Source of the DNA: Lachnospiraceae bacterium
GTDB lineage: Bacteria; Bacillota; Clostridia; Lachnospirales; Lachnospiraceae
Length of the DNA stretch: 41,707 bases
Reading direction: 5' to 3'
Assembly (NCBI GenBank): GCA_017938145.1
Contig: JAGBCB010000025.1
Location: 1-41,707 of the forward strand
Made by a program: the position numbers and the translations under genes
In this document: piece by piece, positions 21,630-32,128 of the stretch
Layout: each line of letters opens with the position of its first letter
Numbering within the stretch: the stretch's first letter is position 1
The notes under the pieces: generated by a model
What the model saw: the letters and a program-made list of their open reading frames with translations, nothing else
Told to the model about the DNA's origin: nothing
The model's database searches: none

Positions 21630-23165
21630 CTACCACGGGGAACGCATCTGATACCTCTTATCTACAATAAGCTCATTTAATGTTTTCGGATGAATAATTA
21701 CTTTTCCGTTTCTTACATTGGATTCACTGACCAGCATGGTAGCATCGTCAATCCATTCATAGAAGAAAATAATATGTTCACCCGGCCATACCAGTATATC
21801 CATCTGCTCCAGATTTCTTACATCGGACACCTTGGAACCAAGGCAGGACAATGCGCCGGTATTTTTTTTGGAAGGAAGACAAAATACCGCGCTGACATAG
21901 CCGGAACAATCCAACCCCGCTGTCATGTACTTATAGTTTCCTTTGGGTTCTATATTACCTGCCACATACTTGTTATCAACGACCTGTTGAAAGGTTTTAC
22001 CGCCAAATCCAACATCCAGTGCATAAAAACCGCCCCAGCAGTACGGAATTCCTGTGATTTCCACACTCCAGGAGGATTTATCCGCATTTTCCGCTTTCCA
22101 AAACGCAATTTCCCTTGGAAGGACCACTCCTTTTTCCGACTTGGAAGTAAGGGTATGCGTTTTCTTTAACGTCCATTTATATTCTGCCATTGCATCCGCG
22201 CGCTGCCGTGTTTCTTCCCTGGACATGGTAATTTCTTCTGTGCAGGCAAGACCGGAGCGTATTCTGGAACGTACATCGGAAGCATATTTGTTTTCTAATG
22301 CGGCGGCCGCCTCAGAAAACACTGACAAGTCCGATATTACGCTTTCTTTTAAAGCAATCTTTCGAACTTCTACAGTTTCTTCTGTCGGAATCAGCAAATA
22401 AATATTTCCGTTGTCCATCACATGGACATATTGCCCTGGAAGATACACACATTCCTGCGTCGGCAAAATATAGCTTCCTTTCAGCACTCCTTCTGCCGTA
22501 ACAGCCCGCAGGGTCATTTCGCCGGCAAGAACAGAACAATTGTCAACCAATGTTGTATGTACCGAATAAACCGTACCGTCTTCATCCGTGCCGATATATT
22601 CTGCATAATCAAAACCGGCTGCGTCAATATTTGGAATATGTTCCGCTTCTGCCATGTTCAGTTTTCCGCTCTGACATTCTACCGGAATTTGCTTTCCACC
22701 ATAAGTCAGAACCGCGATTCCGTCTTTTATTTTTACAAGATTTTTTACATAATCCTTTGCCAAATCTATTTTTTGGCGCACTAAAAGCTCTCCCTGCTTT
22801 GTATAAATCTGCAGTTCACATAATATATCATCATATATGTACAAATTGTTTTCATCACTGATAATGCACGCCGGAAGTGCAGCTGCAGAAAGAGGAATCT
22901 CTTTCCGGCTGTTCTTTTTTACTTCTAACACAGCGTTACCGTAAGACTTTAAGAGATATATCGTTTCATCCTCTTCCACCCAGAAACCGTCGGTGTAGCC
23001 CAGAGCATATTCTCCGGAATCTTCCGCAACACTGCTGTTTACGGAACACACGATGCACTCTCTCCGATTTTCAATTTCTTTGGTCAGACCGATATTTTTT
23101 CCGCCAAACAAAGAAATTGACACCATGGAAGAGATCAGCATGATACATTGCAAGCTTTTAAACAT
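21630..23165 (-). CDS. Exported NlpC/P60-type cysteine hydrolase with N-terminal beta-rich domain
   Basis: 511 aa from the ATG at 23165 (a GTG two codons earlier is possible; AGAGG fits the ATG better). The N-terminus has a hydrophobic signal segment ending near FGG (about 22). Residues about 55-285 show repeated strand patterns (DGFWVEEDETIYLL, SDENNLYIYDD, MDNGNIYLLIP) that suggest a beta-propeller-like domain. The C-terminal part fits NlpC/P60: GIPYCWGG, then DCSGYV with the catalytic Cys near 420, and EHIIFF with the His near 464. Such enzymes cut peptidoglycan peptides. The arrangement, propeller before a peptidase, is not the usual SH3 or LysM combination. It starts 17 nt after glnN and is likely cotranscribed. 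Confidence 0.8.
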   Translation of the reverse strand: MFKSLQCIMLISSMVSISLFGGKNIGLTKEIENRRECIVCSVNSSVAEDSGEYALGYTDGFWVEEDETIYLLKSYGNAVLEVKKNSRKEIPLSAAALPACIISDENNLYIYDDILCELQIYTKQGELLVRQKIDLAKDYVKNLVKIKDGIAVLTYGGKQIPVECQSGKLNMAEAEHIPNIDAAGFDYAEYIGTDEDGTVYSVHTTLVDNCSVLAGEMTLRAVTAEGVLKGSYILPTQECVYLPGQYVHVMDNGNIYLLIPTEETVEVRKIALKESVISDLSVFSEAAAALENKYASDVRSRIRSGLACTEEITMSREETRQRADAMAEYKWTLKKTHTLTSKSEKGVVLPREIAFWKAENADKSSWSVEITGIPYCWGGFYALDVGFGGKTFQQVVDNKYVAGNIEPKGNYKYMTAGLDCSGYVSAVFCLPSKKNTGALSCLGSKVSDVRNLEQMDILVWPGEHIIFFYEWIDDATMLVSESNVRNGKVIIHPKTLNELIVDKRYQMRSPW

Positions 23166-23182
23166 ATCCACCTCTAAACAAG

Positions 23183-25297
23183 TTATACCTCAAATACCAA
23201 ATCACCATAGGTTGGAACCGGCCAGAATTTTTTATCCACAATCTTTTCCAGTGCATCTACCGGAACACGCAGTGCTTCCATGGCAGGAACAACGTTTTCA
23301 CGGTAAGCCTCTGCCTTTTTCTTGGCATCCTTGATGACCAGGCAGGCCTGTCTTGCTTCTCTTAACCGCTCCTTGGCATTTTCTGTTTCTGCCAACAGTT
23401 CGGATATCCGGGTAAGGAGTTTTTCCTGTACGGAGAAATTAGCTGTCGGAACCGCAGCACGCACGGAATTAATGGAATTTGCCACTTCCGTCGCATAGCT
23501 GATTACCGCAGGAATATACATTCTTCTTACCATATCCAGCATGGTTTTTGCCTCGATGTTGATGGTCTTTGCATAATTTTCATAGTTCATTTCAGCACGG
23601 GCTTCCAGCTCAACACGGCTGAATACCTTGTGCTTTGTAAATACTTCTATTGTTTTATCATATAACAGGGCCTTGGTTGCACCTACAATGGATGCTTCAT
23701 TCGGAAGGCCTCTTCTCTCGGCTTCTTTCGTCCACTCTTCAGAATAGCCGTCGCCGTTGAAAATAATTCTTTCGTGGGCGGTTAATTCTCTCTGTAACAG
23801 CTTCTTTAAGGCTGTTTCAAATTCTGCAGCCGGAACCCGTTCCAATTCATCGGAAAACTGACTTAGCGTATCTGCAATAATTGTATTCAAAATAGTGTTT
23901 GGACCCGCTACGGACATGGAAGAGCCAAGCATACGGAATTCAAACTTATTTCCGGTAAAAGCAAACGGAGAAGTACGGTTTCTGTCGGTGGCATCCTTAC
24001 GGATTTCCGGCAGGGTATGTACACCGATGTTCATATAAACCTTCTGCTTGCAGTCCTTAGCTTCACCGGTTTCAATAATCTGGCGGACAATATCCTCCAA
24101 CTGCTCTCCAAGGAAAATGGAGATAATGGCAGGAGGTGCCTCGTGACCGCCCAGTCTGTGGTCATTACCCGGATTGGATGCAGAATAACGGAGCAATGTT
24201 GCATGCTCGTCCACCGCCTTAATAACTGCGGTAATAAAAAGTAAAAACTCTAAATTTTCATTCGGATGTTTGCCCGGGCTTAACAGGTTCTTTCCTGTAT
24301 TTGTTACGATGGACCAGTTGTTGTGCTTACCGGAACCGTGAAGATGCTTAAACGGTTTTTCATGAAGCAGACACTCCAGATTATGACGCTTTGCCACCTT
24401 CTTCATAACCTCCATTACCAACTGGTTATGGTCTACGGAAATATTGGCTGTGGAGTAAATCGGAGCCAGCTCATGCTGCGCCGGAGCAGCCTCGTTATGC
24501 TGTGTTTTTGCCAGTACGCCCAGCTTCCACAGTTCATAGTTTAACTCCTTCATATAGGCCGCAACTCTCTCTTTTAATGCACCGAAATAATGGTCATCCA
24601 TTTCGGAGCCCTTCGGAGGCTTTGCTCCAAACAGGGTACGGCCGGTAAAAATCAGGTCTTCTCTCTGTAAATACTTATCCCTGTCAATTAAGAAATATTC
24701 CTGTTCCGGTCCGACAGAGCAGGATACATTGGTAACCTCATCATGACCGAACAATTTTAAAATACGGGTAGCTTCTCTGTCAATAGCCTCCATGGACCGG
24801 AGCAACGGAGTCTTTTTATCCAAAGCTTCACCGGTGTAAGAACAAAAGGCAGTCGGAATACACAGAGTAACGCCGGCAGCGTCCTCTTTTACAAAGGCAG
24901 GGGAAGTACAATCCCAGGTAGTATAACCTCTTGCTTCGCAGGTAGCACGAAGTCCGCCGGACGGGAAGGAAGAAGCATCAGGTTCACCTTTAATAAGCTC
25001 TTTACCGGAAAACTCCAGTAAAACCTTTCCTTCGTCGGCAGGAGTAATAAAGGCATCATGCTTTTCCGCAGTAATACCGGTCATTGGCTGGAACCAGTGG
25101 GTATAGTGGGTAGCTCCCTTTTCAATTGCCCAGTCCTTAATAGCCGCAGCAACCACATCAGCAATCTGAGGATCCAGTTCCTCTCCGTTTTCCATAGTCT
25201 TCTTTAACGCCTTATAGGTTGCCTCCGGAAGACGCTCTTTCATTACCGCATCATTAAATACATCACTACCAAAAAAATCTGTTACTCTCTCTGCCAT
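23183..25297 (-). CDS. glnN: Glutamine synthetase type III
   Basis: 704-aa cytoplasmic enzyme making glutamine from glutamate, ammonia and ATP. Length and motifs are those of [24 protein letters not shown] (about 111-129), GPEQEYFL (about 198-205), [16 protein letters not shown] (about 264-279), [20 protein letters not shown] (about 307-326) and [16 protein letters not shown] (about 434-449). All look intact. GSIII is frequent in Bacteroidetes and Clostridia. It leads a unit with the NlpC/P60 gene. A hairpin at 25342-25373 lies in its upstream region. Confidence 0.97.
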   Translation of the reverse strand: MAERVTDFFGSDVFNDAVMKERLPEATYKALKKTMENGEELDPQIADVVAAAIKDWAIEKGATHYTHWFQPMTGITAEKHDAFITPADEGKVLLEFSGKELIKGEPDASSFPSGGLRATCEARGYTTWDCTSPAFVKEDAAGVTLCIPTAFCSYTGEALDKKTPLLRSMEAIDREATRILKLFGHDEVTNVSCSVGPEQEYFLIDRDKYLQREDLIFTGRTLFGAKPPKGSEMDDHYFGALKERVAAYMKELNYELWKLGVLAKTQHNEAAPAQHELAPIYSTANISVDHNQLVMEVMKKVAKRHNLECLLHEKPFKHLHGSGKHNNWSIVTNTGKNLLSPGKHPNENLEFLLFITAVIKAVDEHATLLRYSASNPGNDHRLGGHEAPPAIISIFLGEQLEDIVRQIIETGEAKDCKQKVYMNIGVHTLPEIRKDATDRNRTSPFAFTGNKFEFRMLGSSMSVAGPNTILNTIIADTLSQFSDELERVPAAEFETALKKLLQRELTAHERIIFNGDGYSEEWTKEAERRGLPNEASIVGATKALLYDKTIEVFTKHKVFSRVELEARAEMNYENYAKTINIEAKTMLDMVRRMYIPAVISYATEVANSINSVRAAVPTANFSVQEKLLTRISELLAETENAKERLREARQACLVIKDAKKKAEAYRENVVPAMEALRVPVDALEKIVDKKFWPVPTYGDLVFEV

Positions 25298-25341
25298 ACA
25301 ATAGCCTACCTTTCTGCGCTTTGTCCTTCATCTCATACAGT

Positions 25342-25373
25342 AAAAGGTGCCCTAAACTTCCATTTAGAACACC
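25342..25373 (-). terminator. Terminator or attenuator between mscS and glnN
   Basis: The hairpin GGTG-(2)-CTAAA / TTTAG-(2)-CACC (25346-25373) is followed by TTTT on the minus strand. It should end the transcript from mscS. An AT-rich TATAAT-like region lies upstream of it (about 25385-25405), so if glnN starts there the hairpin would be in its leader. Confidence 0.6.
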
Positions 25374-25471
25374 CCTACTAAAATTGATATTATATTATCA
25401 CATTTTTTTTGAAAAGAAAAGTATTTTCTGCGCAGTTATTTATCACAGTTTCTTATCTTTTTCATTATTTC

Positions 25472-26284
25472 TTACTGATTCTGCATATGCACGTCTAACT
25501 GATTGAAAGGAATTTCAATGTTATTTGCATCAAATGCTTCCTTCACCTGTTCCATCATTGCCCACTTTACAGTCCAGTAATCCGCATTATTACACCATAC
25601 GCGGAAACCGAAATCGATGGAGCTTGCGCCAAACTCATTGATGAAAACTGTAACCGGATGCTCTTCATCCTTTAAGGTTAATTCATGTCTTTCACCAACC
25701 TGCTGAAGTAAATTCTTAACCAGCTTTAAGTCACTGTCGTAAGAAACACCGAATACTAAATCTACACGGCGGAATTCTTCGCGGGAGTAGTTTGTAATGT
25801 TGCCGTTAGCTAATGCGCCGTTTGGAATAATAACCACCTTGTTATCTGTAGTAATTAACTTTGTGCAAAGAATTTCAATACTTGTTACGGTACCGTCTTC
25901 GCCACATGCACTGATGTACTCACCAACCTTAAACGGCTTTAAGATAAGAATCAGTACGCCGCCGGCAAGGTTGGATAAGCTGCCCTGCAGAGCAAGACCT
26001 ACGGTAACGCCGGCAGATGCAAACAGAGCTGCAAGGCCGGTGGTTGCAATACCTAAGTAGCTGATAATGATAAATACTAAAACTACAAATAATACAATTT
26101 TAAGTGCGGATTTTAAGAAAGACTGCACACCTGCATCCAGGTTAGCCTTTCCCATTGCTTTTTCTGTCAGACCAAGTATAAACTTAATAAGTTTGTTACC
26201 AAGCCAGAAAATAACAAGTGCGATTAAAATTTTGATAAGTGCCGGAATTAATGTTGCTGTGCAAAATGCCCAAAATGCTTCCAT
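25472..26284 (-). CDS. mscS: Small-conductance mechanosensitive channel, MscS family
   Basis: 270-aa membrane channel that opens under osmotic down-shock. Three N-terminal TM helices (about 10-32, 57-79, 83-112) include a Gly/Ala-rich pore helix with FASAGVTVGLALQGSLSNLAGG (split, 88-109). The beta domain follows with the VVIIPNGALANGNITNYS segment (about 149-166), a hallmark of the family. Length matches minimal MscS. Its AGGAGG lies in the end of glgB and only 3 nt separate the genes, so it is cotranscribed with glgB. Confidence 0.93.
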   Translation of the reverse strand: MEAFWAFCTATLIPALIKILIALVIFWLGNKLIKFILGLTEKAMGKANLDAGVQSFLKSALKIVLFVVLVFIIISYLGIATTGLAALFASAGVTVGLALQGSLSNLAGGVLILILKPFKVGEYISACGEDGTVTSIEILCTKLITTDNKVVIIPNGALANGNITNYSREEFRRVDLVFGVSYDSDLKLVKNLLQQVGERHELTLKDEEHPVTVFINEFGASSIDFGFRVWCNNADYWTVKWAMMEQVKEAFDANNIEIPFNQLDVHMQNQ

Positions 26285-26287
26285 TTC

Positions 26288-28558
26288 TTATGCCTCCTTG
26301 GTTTTCTTTGTGTTTTTCTTTGTTGTCTTCTTTTCTGCAGGTAATTCCTGCTTAATACGGAATACCGCAGTACCCAGCGGAGCAAGCTTCATTTCGATGG
26401 AGCACTCTCTGCCGTCGCACGGTTCGTCGGTTGCCACAATCTGCTTGGAGTTCACCATGCCGGTGCCGCCGTACTTTTCGGAATCACTGTTGAAAATTTC
26501 TTTATATTTTCCCGGAACAGGCACTGCCTGGCGGAAATTTTCGTAAGCAACCGGTGTAAAGTTGCAAACAAACAACAACATATCATTGTTATCCTTTGCT
26601 CTTCTTACAAAGGAAACAATACTTCTGTCTGCATCCATGCAGCTCATCCATTCAAATCCGTTTGGATTGAAATCCTGCTCATACAGAGAAGGTTCTGTCT
26701 TGTACAGCTTGTTCATATCCTTGCTGAACTTATGGAACTGCTGGTGCTTTTCGTACTCGGAAAGCAGATGCCAGTCAAGGCCTCTTGCCTCACTCCATTC
26801 GGAGAACTGGGCAAATTCCTGACCCATAAATAAGAACTTCTTACCCGGGTGACCGGTCATAAACATCATGGCAGTACGCAGGTTTGCAAACTTCTGCTCA
26901 TATTCGCCCGGCATCTTATTTACTAAAGAGCCCTTACCATGCACTACTTCGTCATGGGAGAATACCAACAGGAACTTTTCGCTGTAAGCATACATCATAC
27001 TGAAGGTAATGCAGCCGTGGCAGTGCTTACGGAACAGAGGATCTGTCTTCATGTAGGTAAGGAAATCATTCATCCATCCCATGTTCCACTTCATGGTAAA
27101 CCCAAGACCGCCGTCTTCCACAGGTCCGGATACCATTGGCCATGCAGTGGATTCCTCCGCAATCATTAAGACATTCTTATTGCGTTTTGCCATCATGGAA
27201 TTCAAATGCTTTAATAATTCGATAGCTTCTAAGTTTTCTTTGCCGCCGTATTTGTTGGCTACCCATTCGCCATCGTTTTTACCGTAATCAAGGTACAGCA
27301 TGGATGCCACTGCGTCCATACGGATACCGTCGGCATGGTACTGCTCTACCCAGTACAGGGCGTTGGCAATCAGGAAATTGGAAACCTGTGGTCTTCCGTA
27401 GTTGAAGATTAAAGTGCCCCAGTGAGGATGCTCACCCTGACGCTTGTCCTGATGCTCATACAGGCAGGTGCCATCAAAGCAAGCAAGTCCGAAGGCATCC
27501 TTCGGGAAGTGTGCCGGTACCCAGTCTAAAATAACGCCGATACCCTTCTGGTGCATATAGTCCATGAAGTACATGAAATCTTTCGGTGTTCCGTAACGGG
27601 AAGTAGGCGCATAATAACCGGTTACCTGATAGCCCCAGGAACCGTCAAACGGATGCTCCATAACCGGAAGCAGTTCGATATGGGTGTAACCCATTTCCTG
27701 AACGTACTTAGCAAGCTCCGGAGCAATTTCACGGTAGTTGTAGAACAGTCTGCCATCTTCTTCCTCATTCGGCTTCTTCCAGGAACCGAGATGCACTTCA
27801 TAAATGTTTACCGGACCGTCCAGCGGATTGTTCTTCTTTCTGGCGGACATGTATTCCTTGTCGTTCCACTCAAAGCCGGATAAATCAGCCACAACGGAGG
27901 CATTGTCCGGACGCATCTGGGAACTGAAGCCGTAAGGGTCTGCCTTTAATACGTTGGCACCGCCCTTGATGCGGATTTCGTATTTATAAATATCTCCTTC
28001 TTTTACACCCGGAATAAACAGGGCAAAAATACCGGAGTCCTTCTGCATTTCCATAAGGTGGCGTCTGCCGTCCCATAAGTTGAAGTCACCAACAACGCTG
28101 ACCTTCTGGGCATTTGGTGCCCATACGGCAAATTCCACACCCTCTACGCTGCCGATTTTTTTCTTGTGTGCACCAAGCACTTTATAAATATTGTAGTTGA
28201 TACCCTGGGCAAACAACTCCAGTTCTTCGTCCGGAAGAACCGGAAGGAACGCATAGGCGTCTTCCTGCTCCCATACGGTACCGTCTTCATTTGTAATTTC
28301 ATAAGTGTACTTAAAAATCTTGTCCTTGTTTACAAGAACGCCAAAGAACCCGGTGTCGTCCAGACGTTCCATTTCGTAAACTTCCTTGGAACGCTTTACT
28401 TTCACAGAAACACTCTTTGCGCCCGGATACATACAACAAATCTGTACACCGTTTTCTGTCACGCGCGGTCCAAGAATCTGAAATGGGTATTTGGTATCTG
28501 CATAAACAACAGCCTCCACCTTTTCCCAATCCATTTGTGCATTTAAAAGATTTTGCAT
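26288..28558 (-). CDS. glgB: 1,4-alpha-glucan branching enzyme
   Basis: 756-aa cytoplasmic enzyme that introduces alpha-1,6 branches in glycogen. It has an N1-like domain (about 1-115), CBM48 (about 140-225) and a GH13 barrel with intact catalytic residues: DWVPAHF (345-351), GIRMDAVAS with nucleophile Asp415, IAEEST with Glu468, and FSHDEVVHG for the stabiliser. The C-terminal beta domain ends in a Lys/Thr-rich tail. Length is near the usual 730. It sits between the DUF624 gene and mscS. No glgA, glgC or glgP gene is in the window. GGAGG lies upstream of the ATG. Confidence 0.97.
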   Translation of the reverse strand: MQNLLNAQMDWEKVEAVVYADTKYPFQILGPRVTENGVQICCMYPGAKSVSVKVKRSKEVYEMERLDDTGFFGVLVNKDKIFKYTYEITNEDGTVWEQEDAYAFLPVLPDEELELFAQGINYNIYKVLGAHKKKIGSVEGVEFAVWAPNAQKVSVVGDFNLWDGRRHLMEMQKDSGIFALFIPGVKEGDIYKYEIRIKGGANVLKADPYGFSSQMRPDNASVVADLSGFEWNDKEYMSARKKNNPLDGPVNIYEVHLGSWKKPNEEEDGRLFYNYREIAPELAKYVQEMGYTHIELLPVMEHPFDGSWGYQVTGYYAPTSRYGTPKDFMYFMDYMHQKGIGVILDWVPAHFPKDAFGLACFDGTCLYEHQDKRQGEHPHWGTLIFNYGRPQVSNFLIANALYWVEQYHADGIRMDAVASMLYLDYGKNDGEWVANKYGGKENLEAIELLKHLNSMMAKRNKNVLMIAEESTAWPMVSGPVEDGGLGFTMKWNMGWMNDFLTYMKTDPLFRKHCHGCITFSMMYAYSEKFLLVFSHDEVVHGKGSLVNKMPGEYEQKFANLRTAMMFMTGHPGKKFLFMGQEFAQFSEWSEARGLDWHLLSEYEKHQQFHKFSKDMNKLYKTEPSLYEQDFNPNGFEWMSCMDADRSIVSFVRRAKDNNDMLLFVCNFTPVAYENFRQAVPVPGKYKEIFNSDSEKYGGTGMVNSKQIVATDEPCDGRECSIEMKLAPLGTAVFRIKQELPAEKKTTKKNTKKTKEA

Positions 28559-28588
28559 ATTACATACCTCCTCTTTCTCTTACGGATT

Positions 28589-29341
28589 TTAATCTAAGTA
28601 CCATTCGTCCTTTTCCTGTCCGATTTCATCTCCGAATTCATCTACCTGCACTTCTTCTTTTTCCGGCATATAGCGCTTAAATACCGGTTCTATCAGAAAA
28701 GATGCAATTAAAGTCGCCACCGCAGGCAGGAAAAACATACCCGGAAGCAAAATGTAGCTGCCCAGTACCACTCCTACCAGAAGAACAATCAGTAAAATTG
28801 TGGTAAGCAAATGTCTTGCCCCCATAATAAAAGCGGTTTTTAGTATTCCGCTAAGCTTCATGTCAAAACGGGAAAGAAGCGGGCAGACATATACATACAT
28901 CGCAGCAAACAAAAGCGTAATTACAATAAACACGCCGAAATACAGACTTCCCGATGATTTTCCCGCCTCCATCAGTCCTAAGGTATACTGAAAATCAATG
29001 TATAATACTCCGATTAACACCAAGGCAATTAAAGTAAGTATAACACCCTGCTTCAGGTTTCGGATAAAAGAGCGGAAAAATTCTTTAATTGCATAGCTTC
29101 TTTCTTTACGCACGGACTTAACAACAGCATAATACAACGCCGTAGTTGCCGGCACAATAGGAAGTATTGTTAAAAATGTCAGAATCAGGAACAGCATATT
29201 TTCTGTTTTGGCAATCCAGGTAATAGTAAGTATCGGCAATGGCACGCAAAGCAACAGCCAGATAGAATTTAATACCAGGATATCAAATGCCTTTCCCATA
29301 AAACTAAAAAACTTGTTGTCCGGATTTAACCAGTTACTCAT
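28589..29341 (-). CDS. DUF624 (YesL-like) membrane protein
   Basis: 250-aa integral membrane protein with about six helices. The N-terminal pattern FFSFMGKAFDILVLNSIWLL (split, about 11-30), with PATTALYYAV (about 64-73), is characteristic of the DUF624/YesL family, often found in carbohydrate-use operons of Firmicutes. The function is unknown. An acidic C-terminal tail (EKEEVQVDEFGDEIG, about 226-240) should be cytoplasmic. The start overlaps the manA stop by 4 nt and the end lies 30 nt before glgB. Confidence 0.85.
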   Translation of the reverse strand: MSNWLNPDNKFFSFMGKAFDILVLNSIWLLLCVPLPILTITWIAKTENMLFLILTFLTILPIVPATTALYYAVVKSVRKERSYAIKEFFRSFIRNLKQGVILTLIALVLIGVLYIDFQYTLGLMEAGKSSGSLYFGVFIVITLLFAAMYVYVCPLLSRFDMKLSGILKTAFIMGARHLLTTILLIVLLVGVVLGSYILLPGMFFLPAVATLIASFLIEPVFKRYMPEKEEVQVDEFGDEIGQEKDEWYLD

Positions 29342-30288
29342 ACGTTATTTTCTCCTCTCGTAAAAGATGTCATAAGCTCCATCTCTCCCGAAAGCTTATA
29401 TGCTCCATAACCCGTTGGCAAAATAAAGTGGTCACCCTTTTTTACCGGTGTTCCGTCGACAAATCCGTTGCCTGCGATAACACTGAACAACTGATAAGCT
29501 CCGTCCATGGAAAGCTCTGCCTCTCCCTTTAAGCAGATTTTCTTAACGGTATAAAACGGACAGGAAACCATGGTCTGTACCCTGGCATCCCCCACTGTAT
29601 CAAATTTATTTTCTGCCGTTCTGTCCTGATGTGGACATTCAATCACATCAATGCTTTTTTCGATATGTAATTCTCGCGGCTTACCGTTCTGGAGACGGCC
29701 GTAATCGTAAAGGCGATAGGTAATATCGCTGCTTTGCTGGGTTTCCAGAATAAGGGTACCGGCTTTAATGGCATGTACCGTACCCGGCTCAATTTGGAAG
29801 AAATCTCCCTTTTTGATTGGACGCACAGAAATGAGCTCATTCCAGCGGTTTTCTTCTATCATCTGACGGAGTTCCTGCTTATCCTTTGCATTGTGACCGA
29901 TAACAATGGTAGCGTCTGCATCACAATCCAGGATATACCAGCATTCGGTTTTGCCCAAAGAACCGTTTTCATTAACCTTTGCATAAGCATCATCCGGATG
30001 TACCTGAATGGATAAATCCGCCTTTGCATCGATAATCTTTACCAGCAAAGGAAATACCTCTTCTTTGCTGTTGCCGAATAATTCTCTGTGTTCTTTGTAC
30101 AGGGTGCTCAAGGTAACACCGTCATAAGTTCCGCCGGAAATAATGCCGTCACCGTTTGCATGGGCACTGATTGCCCAACATTCTCCCGTATTATCGCCCG
30201 GAATGTCATAGCCGTATTCTGCAGCCATCCGGTTGCCGCCCCAAATCATCTGTTTGAAAACCGGCTGTAAAAATAAAATCTCTCTCAA
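29338..30288 (-). CDS. manA: Mannose-6-phosphate isomerase, class I
   Basis: About 316-aa cytoplasmic zinc enzyme converting mannose 6-phosphate to fructose 6-phosphate. N-terminal LFLQPVFKQMIWGGN is typical. Zinc ligands are visible: Gln and His in SIQVHPDD (about 93-100), Glu in KTECWYIL (about 113-120) and His in PGTVHAI (about 168-174). The start is probably a TTG at 30288 with AGGA 9 nt upstream; it gives the usual N-terminus and length. A GTG further upstream at 30339 would add 17 residues not seen in the family. It overlaps the DUF624 gene by 4 nt. Confidence 0.92.
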   Translation of the reverse strand: MREILFLQPVFKQMIWGGNRMAAEYGYDIPGDNTGECWAISAHANGDGIISGGTYDGVTLSTLYKEHRELFGNSKEEVFPLLVKIIDAKADLSIQVHPDDAYAKVNENGSLGKTECWYILDCDADATIVIGHNAKDKQELRQMIEENRWNELISVRPIKKGDFFQIEPGTVHAIKAGTLILETQQSSDITYRLYDYGRLQNGKPRELHIEKSIDVIECPHQDRTAENKFDTVGDARVQTMVSCPFYTVKKICLKGEAELSMDGAYQLFSVIAGNGFVDGTPVKKGDHFILPTGYGAYKLSGEMELMTSFTRGENNV

Positions 30289-30342
30289 GATAGTTTGTCC
30301 TGACCTTTCTGCATTAATTATCAACTTACAGTATAGCACATT

Positions 30343-32127
30343 TTATTCGTACTGTGAAGTATACAATCCATAATAAAATCCTTTTTTTGCAATCAGTTCT
30401 TCATGATTGCCCCGTTCTACAATCTGTCCGTTATCCACCACAAGGATTACATCGGCATGCTGGATAGTGGATAAACGATGGGCAATAATAAAGCAGGTTT
30501 TACCTTCCATCAGCTTTTCCATCGCCTGCTGGATGCGGATTTCCGTGCGGGTATCCACGTTGGAGGTTGCCTCATCCAAAATCAGCATTTTGGAATCCAG
30601 AAGCATTGCTCTTGCGATGGTAAGCAACTGTTTCTGTCCCTTGGAAATGTTTACGCCGTCTTCCGTCAGAATGGTGTTGTATCCATCCGGCAAACGTCGG
30701 ATATAGGAGTGGATGTGGGCCGCCTTTGCTGCCTCCACCACTTCTTCCATGGTAGCATCTTCTCTTCCGTAAGCAATATTTTCAAAGATGGTTCCGCCAA
30801 ATACCCAGGTATCTTGAAGTACCATGGCATATGCCCGGCGTAAATCATCCCTTTTAATTTCCCGGTTTTCTTTTCCGTCAATGCGGATTTCACCCTTTTG
30901 CGGGTCGTAAAAACGCATTAACAGGTTAATCAGTGTGGTTTTTCCCGCACCGGTAGGGCCTACAACTGCAATGAGTTTTCCTGGCTCCACATCCAAGGAA
31001 AAGTCTTTTAAAATAGGTGTGTTTTCATCATAACCAAAGGACACATCCTTAATTTCCACTCTTCCTTCTACCCGGTCTAAATCTACGGCACCGTAAACAT
31101 CTGCCACTTCTTCCTCTTCATTTAACACGCGGAACACACGCTCTGCCGCTGCCAGGGCAGACTGGATTTCACCTGCAATATTGGCCACCTCGTTAATCGG
31201 TCCGGAAAACTTTCTGGAATACTGTACAAAGGAGGAAATATTACCGATGGACAGCGTTCCCTTTAAGTAAAGCAACGCACCGAATACGGTTACCAAGGTT
31301 AAAGACAGGTTGTTGATAAAGTTAACGGTAGGACCCATAGTTGCATTCATGTAATCCGCATCGTAATAAGCATCCATGGCAGCCTTGTTTACGTCATAAA
31401 ACCGCTGTTCCATGACTTCTTCCCTGGCATATGCCTGAATGACCTTCTGTCCGGTAATCATCTCTTCCACAAAGCCATTCATTTCACCCAGCTTTGCCGA
31501 ACGCTTGGCATATCTCGGTCTGGTACGCTTTGTCATATATCTGGTGTACAGAATGGACATCGGAATGGTAACTAACATAACCACCACTAGGGATGGGGCA
31601 ATAATCACCATCATGATAAAGGAACCGGTTACGGTTACCACACTGGCACAAATCTGCACTACGTCATTGGACAAAGAGGTATTAATTACATCAATGTCAT
31701 AAGAAATACGGCTGATAATATCTCCGGACATGTGGGTATCAAAATAGCCAACCGGAAGTTCCATCAGCTTATTAAAAACATCCTGACGCATTTTCCGTAC
31801 GGTTTTCTGGGTAATGGTGCGCATCAAAAGTGCCAGTCCATAGGACAACGCAGAAGAAGCTGCATAGAAAATTACCATCCAGCCCGCATAATAAAACACG
31901 GTATCAAAGTCCACCTGTCCGATGCCCACAATGGCATCGATTGCCTTACCGGAAAGCATCGGGCCTACCAGAGCCAGACCGTTTCCGGCAAAGGTTAACA
32001 GTACGGCGGAGAACAACAGCCATTTATATAATTTTAAATAGTTCCAGAGCCCCCGAAGTGCTTTCTTCGGGTCTCTTGCCCGCTCATATTTTTTAGAAGC
32101 GGGAGTTTTTGGTCCCGGTGCTGCCAT
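30343..32127 (-). CDS. Heterodimeric ABC exporter subunit (consensus ATPase side)
   Basis: 594 aa from the ATG at 32127, preceded by GGAG; a GTG at 32139 is less likely. Six TM helices (about 35-320) are followed by an ATPase domain: Walker A GPTGAGKTT, Walker B MLILDEATS with the catalytic Glu, and switch His in FIIAHRLST. The signature is unusual, ISKGQKQ instead of SGGQ. Together with the partner encoded just upstream (1-nt gap) this makes an exporter of the BmrCD/TM287-288 kind with one active and one degenerate site. The substrate is unknown; drugs, lipids or peptides are possible. Confidence 0.93.
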   Translation of the reverse strand: MAAPGPKTPASKKYERARDPKKALRGLWNYLKLYKWLLFSAVLLTFAGNGLALVGPMLSGKAIDAIVGIGQVDFDTVFYYAGWMVIFYAASSALSYGLALLMRTITQKTVRKMRQDVFNKLMELPVGYFDTHMSGDIISRISYDIDVINTSLSNDVVQICASVVTVTGSFIMMVIIAPSLVVVMLVTIPMSILYTRYMTKRTRPRYAKRSAKLGEMNGFVEEMITGQKVIQAYAREEVMEQRFYDVNKAAMDAYYDADYMNATMGPTVNFINNLSLTLVTVFGALLYLKGTLSIGNISSFVQYSRKFSGPINEVANIAGEIQSALAAAERVFRVLNEEEEVADVYGAVDLDRVEGRVEIKDVSFGYDENTPILKDFSLDVEPGKLIAVVGPTGAGKTTLINLLMRFYDPQKGEIRIDGKENREIKRDDLRRAYAMVLQDTWVFGGTIFENIAYGREDATMEEVVEAAKAAHIHSYIRRLPDGYNTILTEDGVNISKGQKQLLTIARAMLLDSKMLILDEATSNVDTRTEIRIQQAMEKLMEGKTCFIIAHRLSTIQHADVILVVDNGQIVERGNHEELIAKKGFYYGLYTSQYE

Positions 32128-32128
32128 A

